From contig UBNQ01000020.1 of assembly GCA_900466875.1 (NCBI GenBank), positions 62,001-126,000 on the forward strand: 64,000 bases of DNA, given 5' to 3'. How positions within the stretch are numbered: position 1 is the first letter of the stretch; every line of letters starts with the position of its first letter. The notes under the pieces are model-generated. The model had not been told where the DNA came from, ran no database searches, and saw nothing but the letters and a program-made list of their open reading frames with translations. Source of the stretch: Hyphomicrobiales bacterium (GTDB lineage Bacteria > Pseudomonadota > Alphaproteobacteria > Rhizobiales > Rhizobiaceae). Made by a program: the position numbers and the translations under genes. Below are positions 59,534 through 64,000 of the stretch, piece after piece.

Positions 59534-60751
59534 ATGACAAAAGGCCTAAATGTGCCGCAGATACTGGTTCGACACGACACCATCGAGTTCCCAGTGCATC
59601 ATATGCGTGGTGGAACATCAACAGGTTTGGTGCTTTGGGAAGATCACCTGCCGCCTGAAAATGAGCTGCGCGAGGAGCTTCTGCGGCACCTTATGGGTGT
59701 GCCGACCGCTGGGGAACTTCGGGGCAACAGGCAGATTACGGGATTGGGTCGTGGTCCGGCGACAAGCAACAAGGTTTTCCTCGTTGACGTCATAGACCCG
59801 GATCGAGCAGAGATACGCTGTACGTTGGCCCAGTTAGCAAGCGACCACGGGAATATAGACTGGAGCGTCAATTGTGGAAATATGTCTGCGGCGATCCCTC
59901 TTTGGGCTTACGATGTGGGCCTATGGACAACTCGCTCCGATCAGCAGTACGAATGTGATATCTTCAACACGAATACGAACGTTCATAGCACCGCACGCCT
60001 GAGTGCGGACGACCGCGGACTTTCTCTTGCTACGATACCTGGGGTGGACGGCGCATTTCCCGCAGTTGACCTTTTCATTCTCGACCCAGTTGGAGCCAAG
60101 ACTGGCCAGTTGCTTCCTACTGGTCAGGTCGTCGAGCAAATTCACGGCTACACCATCTCTTGTGTCGATGTCGCGGTGCCAATGGTGATCGCAGATGCGA
60201 CACAATTCGGAAAGACCGCCCATGAACCGATTGCCGAATTGCAGGCTGACGCAGATTTCATGGCAAAATTCCATGAGATCTGGGTAGCAGCTGGCTTGAG
60301 GATGGGCCTGCGTAAGCGTGACGGAAATCTCATGACCGAGAGCGAAATTCGCGGCAGTGAGACGATCCCCAAGGCGTGCATCGTCGGTCGACCACAAAAA
60401 GGAGGAAACATATCTGTCAGGTACTTTACGCCACAGCAACCGCACTCTTCAATGGCGGTATCTGGGGCCTGTTGCCTATCTGCCGCTGCCCTCATACCCG
60501 GATCCGTTGCGCACAATGTCGCGGAAGGCCTTCCGAAGCTTAGTCAAACTCCAGGGGAAATTGTCGTCGGCGTCGAAAACCCAGCCGGGATTCTGGAAGC
60601 TACAATCGACGCCAGATCGACAGATGGGCACCTGCAGATCTCGAAAGCCGCCTACCGTCGGAATGCACAGATCATCGCCCGCGGGCATGTTCCGTTGTAC
60701 CGTGCCTCCTCGGCGTTACGTGAGGCACTTTTGGCCCGTTTGGGGGCATAG
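59534..60751 (+). CDS. PrpF family protein (4-oxalomesaconate tautomerase / aconitate isomerase-like)
   Basis: About 405 residues from the ATG at 59534, preceded by AAGGAAGGCATAGTA; the frame opens at 59456. PrpF fold motifs: HHMRGGTSTG (22-31), SNK with Lys80, and VNCGNMSAA with Cys114. The Lys-Cys spacing of 34 matches that recalled for PrpF (Lys73/Cys107). Family members isomerise 2-methylaconitate, trans/cis-aconitate or 4-oxalomesaconate by proton shift. Its place beside a tricarboxylate carrier and isocitrate-type dehydrogenase suggests isomerisation of an unsaturated tricarboxylate. Confidence 0.87.
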   Translation: MTKGLNVPQILVRHDTIEFPVHHMRGGTSTGLVLWEDHLPPENELREELLRHLMGVPTAGELRGNRQITGLGRGPATSNKVFLVDVIDPDRAEIRCTLAQLASDHGNIDWSVNCGNMSAAIPLWAYDVGLWTTRSDQQYECDIFNTNTNVHSTARLSADDRGLSLATIPGVDGAFPAVDLFILDPVGAKTGQLLPTGQVVEQIHGYTISCVDVAVPMVIADATQFGKTAHEPIAELQADADFMAKFHEIWVAAGLRMGLRKRDGNLMTESEIRGSETIPKACIVGRPQKGGNISVRYFTPQQPHSSMAVSGACCLSAAALIPGSVAHNVAEGLPKLSQTPGEIVVGVENPAGILEATIDARSTDGHLQISKAAYRRNAQIIARGHVPLYRASSALREALLARLGA

Positions 60752-60923
60752 AAGAAGGGTAGTCGTGCGCTGCCCAGTCACGGCTCGACGCTAATGGCGT
60801 GTTCCGGCATCGAGAGGACGCAGATCGTGCCTGCATTTGGTCAAGCGTAAAGCGGACGGCTCTGTTGACGGCGGACGGCGGCAATGTCATTGGTCCGCCC
60901 AGCCTGATCAAAGAGGCCTTTCG

Positions 60924-61913
60924 TTGGACCGCTCGACCTACCAGAAGATCGCAGCCCTTGCGGGCGTGAGCGTTAGCACTGTCGATCGCGTGATCAATGA
61001 GCGCGGTGGCGTGAAACTCGAAAAAGGCCGACGCGTTCTGGAGGCGGCGAGAACGCTGGGATTCGGGCGCAATCTTCCGGATCTTTGGCACTCTACCCGC
61101 CGCATTGAAGTCATCCTTCCCCGCAACCCCACCCCATTCTGGCAATCGCTGGACCGCGCGTTCGTACGCCATGGCGCAACCCTTCCACGCCATTACATCC
61201 TTCAGAGGACACATCTGCGGGAGAACGATCTCGGCCTTTGGAAACGAGCAATACTCAACCCGCCCGCGCCACGCACGGCATTGATCATCGCGGCCGATGC
61301 CGGCACGGAAATCGCTCCTGTCCTGAAGCAGGCGGCCGATCGGGGAGAAACGGTCGTGACCCTGACCACCGAAGTTCCCGGCTTTCCCGGACACAGCCAT
61401 TCAGGCATCGACAATGTTGCGGCCGGCCGCACGGCCGGGCATCTGATGAGCGGCCTGCTTCGCCGCGAGGGCCAGCTGGCCATACTGCCCCCTCATGAAC
61501 GGCGCACGGAGCACAGCCAGCGGATTAACGGGTTTCGGGAGATCGTTGGAGATCGATTTGCCGTTCTGATTTACCCCACCCACGATCTATCCCACCGCCT
61601 GTCTGCGATTGTCTCACACCTTATCGATCGCGAGGGCGTTGTTGGCATCTATGATACCGGACACGACTCCATGGAGATTGGCGAGACGTTACGGCGACGA
61701 AGCGAACGGCCGATATGGATCGCCCATGAAAAAAGCGAGGTCCACCAGCGCTATCTTCGTGACGGGATTCTGGATTTTGTTCTCGATCAGGACCCCGATG
61801 CGCAGGCTGCGCGCGCGATCTTCGAGATTCTACGACGCGACCGGGAAGGCATCGATCTCCTGCCTGCGCAAAAGCAGCCGGAATTGCGAATATACTGTCG
61901 CGAAAATCTGTAG
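60924..61913 (+). CDS. LacI family transcriptional regulator
   Basis: About 329 residues from a TTG at 60924 with GAGG upstream, chosen because the helix-turn-helix begins at once (STYQKIAALAGVSVSTVDRVIN); the frame is open from 60837, also a TTG. The sensor domain is a sugar-binding periplasmic-like fold (TALIIAADAGTEIAP, EGVVGIYDTGHDSMEIG). It precedes the FAD-dependent sugar/polyol dehydrogenase genes in the same orientation, with an 18-bp palindrome between, so it is their likely regulator. Confidence 0.87.
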   Translation: MDRSTYQKIAALAGVSVSTVDRVINERGGVKLEKGRRVLEAARTLGFGRNLPDLWHSTRRIEVILPRNPTPFWQSLDRAFVRHGATLPRHYILQRTHLRENDLGLWKRAILNPPAPRTALIIAADAGTEIAPVLKQAADRGETVVTLTTEVPGFPGHSHSGIDNVAAGRTAGHLMSGLLRREGQLAILPPHERRTEHSQRINGFREIVGDRFAVLIYPTHDLSHRLSAIVSHLIDREGVVGIYDTGHDSMEIGETLRRRSERPIWIAHEKSEVHQRYLRDGILDFVLDQDPDAQAARAIFEILRRDREGIDLLPAQKQPELRIYCRENL

Positions 61914-62097
61914 GGCGCACCTACAGATTCGCCGACCTGGCAATAGTCAATTTTGACGGCTTCCTGCCAAAGACGGTGTTGCCGGGCATCATGTCGCAGC
62001 ATAGTTCTTCTGTCGCACCGCAAGCGACAGGTTTGATCCCGCCACAGGCAATTCCAAGGCTCAAGTTCGAGAACATCAGCTCCTGCCGGATCTGATG

Positions 62098-62115
62098 ACG
62101 GAAACTGTTTTCCGT
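62098..62115. promoter_or_regulatory. 18-bp palindrome upstream of dehydrogenase operon
   Basis: ACGGAAA and TTTCCGT arms flank CTGT, 57 bp upstream of the small-subunit start. The length and symmetry fit a LacI-family operator for the regulator encoded just upstream. Confidence 0.5.
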
Positions 62116-62171
62116 TTTCGCTGCTTGGCAGAAACATGATTATAGCTATGAAAAACACAGCAGTTTTGAGT

Positions 62172-62684
62172 ATGAACAGGCGTACCGTCATCGGCCTGGG
62201 CGCTGTTAGCCTCGCAGCTACTATGCTTGGCCTCTGTCCCGTCACCGCTTTCGCGCAACAAGAGATTGATGAAGCCGCTTTTCTCGCGCTTTCCCAGCGA
62301 TTGACCGGACGGAACGAACTCAACGCGACGATCTCAGCGCGCGCCCTGGCCGCTCTTTCTGCGGGCGACGAGGCGTTCTTGAAAACTGCAATGCGTCTTG
62401 CGCAGGCAATCGACCAGTTCGGCCTTACCGACATGCGCCGCTTTCGGGATTTTGCCGCGGCGCATCCCGATCTCTCGCCGGCCGCAATGAAGATCATTTC
62501 CGCCTGGTACCTCGGCTACACTGGAACGCCCGAAGGCGAGGCCAATCACGACGACGCCCGCTTCGTCTCCTTTGCCGGTGCACTCATGTACGAGCCGACC
62601 ATAGATGTCACGATCGTCCCCACCTACGCTCGCGGCAAGACAGACTATTGGGTGACCCCGCCCGCGTCCCTCGCGTCTGACTGA
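62172..62684 (+). CDS. FAD-dependent sugar/polyol dehydrogenase small (gamma) subunit, Tat-exported
   Basis: About 170 residues from the ATG at 62172; ATGs at 62136 and 62148 are alternatives. The N-terminus MNRRTVIGLGAVSLAATMLG is a twin-arginine-type signal ending near AFAQQ. The mature part matches the membrane-bound D-sorbitol/gluconate dehydrogenase small-subunit family, with AWYLGYTGTPEG and VSFAGALMYEPTIDVTIVPTYARG. It escorts the flavoprotein encoded 67 bp downstream to the periplasm. A cytochrome c subunit is expected beyond the window. Confidence 0.85.
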   Translation: MNRRTVIGLGAVSLAATMLGLCPVTAFAQQEIDEAAFLALSQRLTGRNELNATISARALAALSAGDEAFLKTAMRLAQAIDQFGLTDMRRFRDFAAAHPDLSPAAMKIISAWYLGYTGTPEGEANHDDARFVSFAGALMYEPTIDVTIVPTYARGKTDYWVTPPASLASD

Positions 62685-62751
62685 AAACCTTCTTCCCCTC
62701 ACTACATTTTCAGGCCGGCGCCAAAGCCACCGGCCCAAGCAGGATATACCC

Positions 62752-64000
62752 ATGGCCTCCCAATTCGACGCCGATGTGATTGTCATCGGCTCGGGTGCTA
62801 TCGGCACCAATGCCGCGCATCTGCTCGCCCAGCGCGGCAAATCCGTCATCATTCTCGAAGCAGGCGAGTGGATACCGCGCTGGAAGATCGTCGAAAACTT
62901 CCGCTCCTCGCCGCGCAAGAACAATTTGAACGATCCCTACCCGAATTTCCCCTGGGGCATGTCCTCGTTTGACGAGGACTACATCGAGAACACCGGCAAC
63001 TTCAACTACGTGCCCTATCAGTTGCAGCTCGTAGGCGGCACCACATGGCATTGGGCTGCGGCGACCTGGCGATTTTTGCCGAACGACATGAAGATGAAGT
63101 CGCTTTATGGCGTCAGCAATGACTGGCCGATGGAATATTCCGAGCTTGAGCCATGGTACGATCTGGCTGAGCGCAACCTTGGCGTGGCAGGCAGCGATAC
63201 CGACGACCAGTCGGGAAGAAGTGGGCCAGCACATCCGCCTCGCTCTGCACCCTATCCGGTACCGGCTGAAGGAGAGACTTATTATTTCCAGCGTCTCAAA
63301 GCGCGGATCGGAGCGGAAGGCTATAGCTTCATCCACGAGCCCAACGGACGTACAAACAAGCCATATGACGGCCGCCCGGCCTGCTCAGGCAACAACAACT
63401 GCATGCCGGTCTGTCCGATCGGCGCCATGTATTCTGGCGACGTACACGCACGCCACGCGGAAAAAGCCGGCGCGAAGATCATCACCGATGCCACTGCCTA
63501 CAAGCTGGAAAAGGGCGAAGGCGGCAAAATCATTGCCGTGCATTATCGCTCGTCGACAGGTGCGGATGTTCGCCTGACGGCCAAGACCTTTGTTGTTGCG
63601 GCCAACGGCATCGAGACGCCGAAGCTGCTGCTGCTTTCCGACGTTGCCAATTCCAATGATCTCGTCGGACGGCACCTGATGGACCATTCTGGCATCAGCC
63701 TGATCTTTACCGCCGACGAACCGCTATGGCCCGGCCGTGGGCAGGTGCAGCAGGGTGCCATTTTCAAATGGCGCGACGGTGATTTCCGCGGCCAGCATTC
63801 GGCTATAAAGCATGCACCGCACAACAATGTCCCGAACCGCGATGTGGCCGAGCTACTGCTGAGACAGGGCGTCGTCGGCCCTGAACTCGACGAGCGGATC
63901 CGGCACATGTCGGCGCGCTGGGTCGTTATCGAAAGCATGTTTGAAACCCTGCCACATGCCACCAACCGGGTGACGCTTTCCAAGACGAAGAAGGACGCGC
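62752..64000 (+). CDS. GMC family FAD-dependent dehydrogenase large subunit (partial)
   Basis: 416 codons are visible, with no stop before the window edge. The FAD motif VIGSGAIGTNAAHLLAQRGK is near residues 11-30, and GGTTWHWAAATWRFLPND is typical of the gluconate/sorbitol dehydrogenase group. The Cys-rich ACSGNNNCMPVCPIGAMY near 222-239 is the feature of this group tied to an iron-sulphur centre. The full protein should be about 530-590 residues. It oxidises a sugar, sugar acid or polyol in the periplasm and passes electrons to a cytochrome c. The exact substrate is unknown. Confidence 0.9.
   Translation, partial: MASQFDADVIVIGSGAIGTNAAHLLAQRGKSVIILEAGEWIPRWKIVENFRSSPRKNNLNDPYPNFPWGMSSFDEDYIENTGNFNYVPYQLQLVGGTTWHWAAATWRFLPNDMKMKSLYGVSNDWPMEYSELEPWYDLAERNLGVAGSDTDDQSGRSGPAHPPRSAPYPVPAEGETYYFQRLKARIGAEGYSFIHEPNGRTNKPYDGRPACSGNNNCMPVCPIGAMYSGDVHARHAEKAGAKIITDATAYKLEKGEGGKIIAVHYRSSTGADVRLTAKTFVVAANGIETPKLLLLSDVANSNDLVGRHLMDHSGISLIFTADEPLWPGRGQVQQGAIFKWRDGDFRGQHSAIKHAPHNNVPNRDVAELLLRQGVVGPELDERIRHMSARWVVIESMFETLPHATNRVTLSKTKKDA

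Noticed and set aside
60837-60923. Extended LacI N-terminus from the upstream TTG
   Set aside because: The additional 29 residues are basic and Gly-rich and precede the helix-turn-helix, which in LacI proteins normally starts at the N-terminus.
1-64000. tRNA, rRNA, CRISPR arrays, intact transposases or integrases
   Set aside because: I looked for conserved T-loop sequences, regular direct repeats with spacers and DDE or tyrosine recombinase motifs and saw none.

Overview
The window looks like a chromosomal or large-replicon segment of a Rhizobiaceae bacterium (Rhizobium, Neorhizobium or Agrobacterium type). The evidence is high GC, many Fe3+/sugar-type ABC transporters, a carnitine module of the rhizobial type, and intergenic palindromic repeats resembling those common in this family. 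I see no rRNA, tRNA, CRISPR array, phage genes or intact insertion sequence. The genus call is an inference from gene content.

Layout. 0-3.3 kb: an Fe3+/polyamine-type ABC importer (permease tail, ATPase, binding protein, second permease). 3.4-5.2 kb: a divergent SDR/AraC pair. 5.2-12.1 kb: a two-component system, a glycine-zipper lipoprotein and an RND efflux pair. 12.5-24.9 kb: adhE with an FNR/FixK-like box upstream, an adenine-deaminase-like amidohydrolase with an M24 peptidase, an OYE-family reductase with an ArsR-type regulator and a set of three operator-like boxes, acnB, and a VWA protein. 25.2-29.0 kb: a carnitine catabolism module (carnitine dehydrogenase-thioesterase fusion, BKACE cleavage enzyme, GlxA-type activator). 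29.5-38.2 kb: an operon for unsaturated uronic-acid sugars (GH88, DUF2264, sugar ABC transporter) with a divergent LacI repressor and three matching operator-like palindromes.

38.5-60.8 kb is the most unusual part. Two operons on the same strand carry the same core: a TIM-barrel hydroxypyruvate-isomerase-like protein, an aldehyde dehydrogenase and a small cupin. Each core is joined to its own carboxylate transporter and hydroxyacid dehydrogenase. Copy 1 has CitMHS plus an Ldh-family enzyme. Copy 2 has TctCBA plus an isocitrate/isopropylmalate-family enzyme, and also an ABM monooxygenase and an AbrB-type membrane protein. Copy 2 is flanked by two GntR/FCD regulators with an apparent second winged helix and by a PrpF-like isomerase. 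Beside copy 1 lies the frameshifted, internally deleted relic of a third such GntR gene, followed by a FecBCDE iron-citrate-type importer. I read this as a duplicated and diverged pathway for a hydroxy di- or tricarboxylate (tartrate-like, isocitrate-like or aconitate-like). The substrate cannot be settled from sequence.

60.9-64.0 kb: a LacI regulator, a palindrome and the start of a membrane-bound FAD-dependent sugar/polyol or gluconate dehydrogenase (small and large subunits). The large subunit runs off the window.
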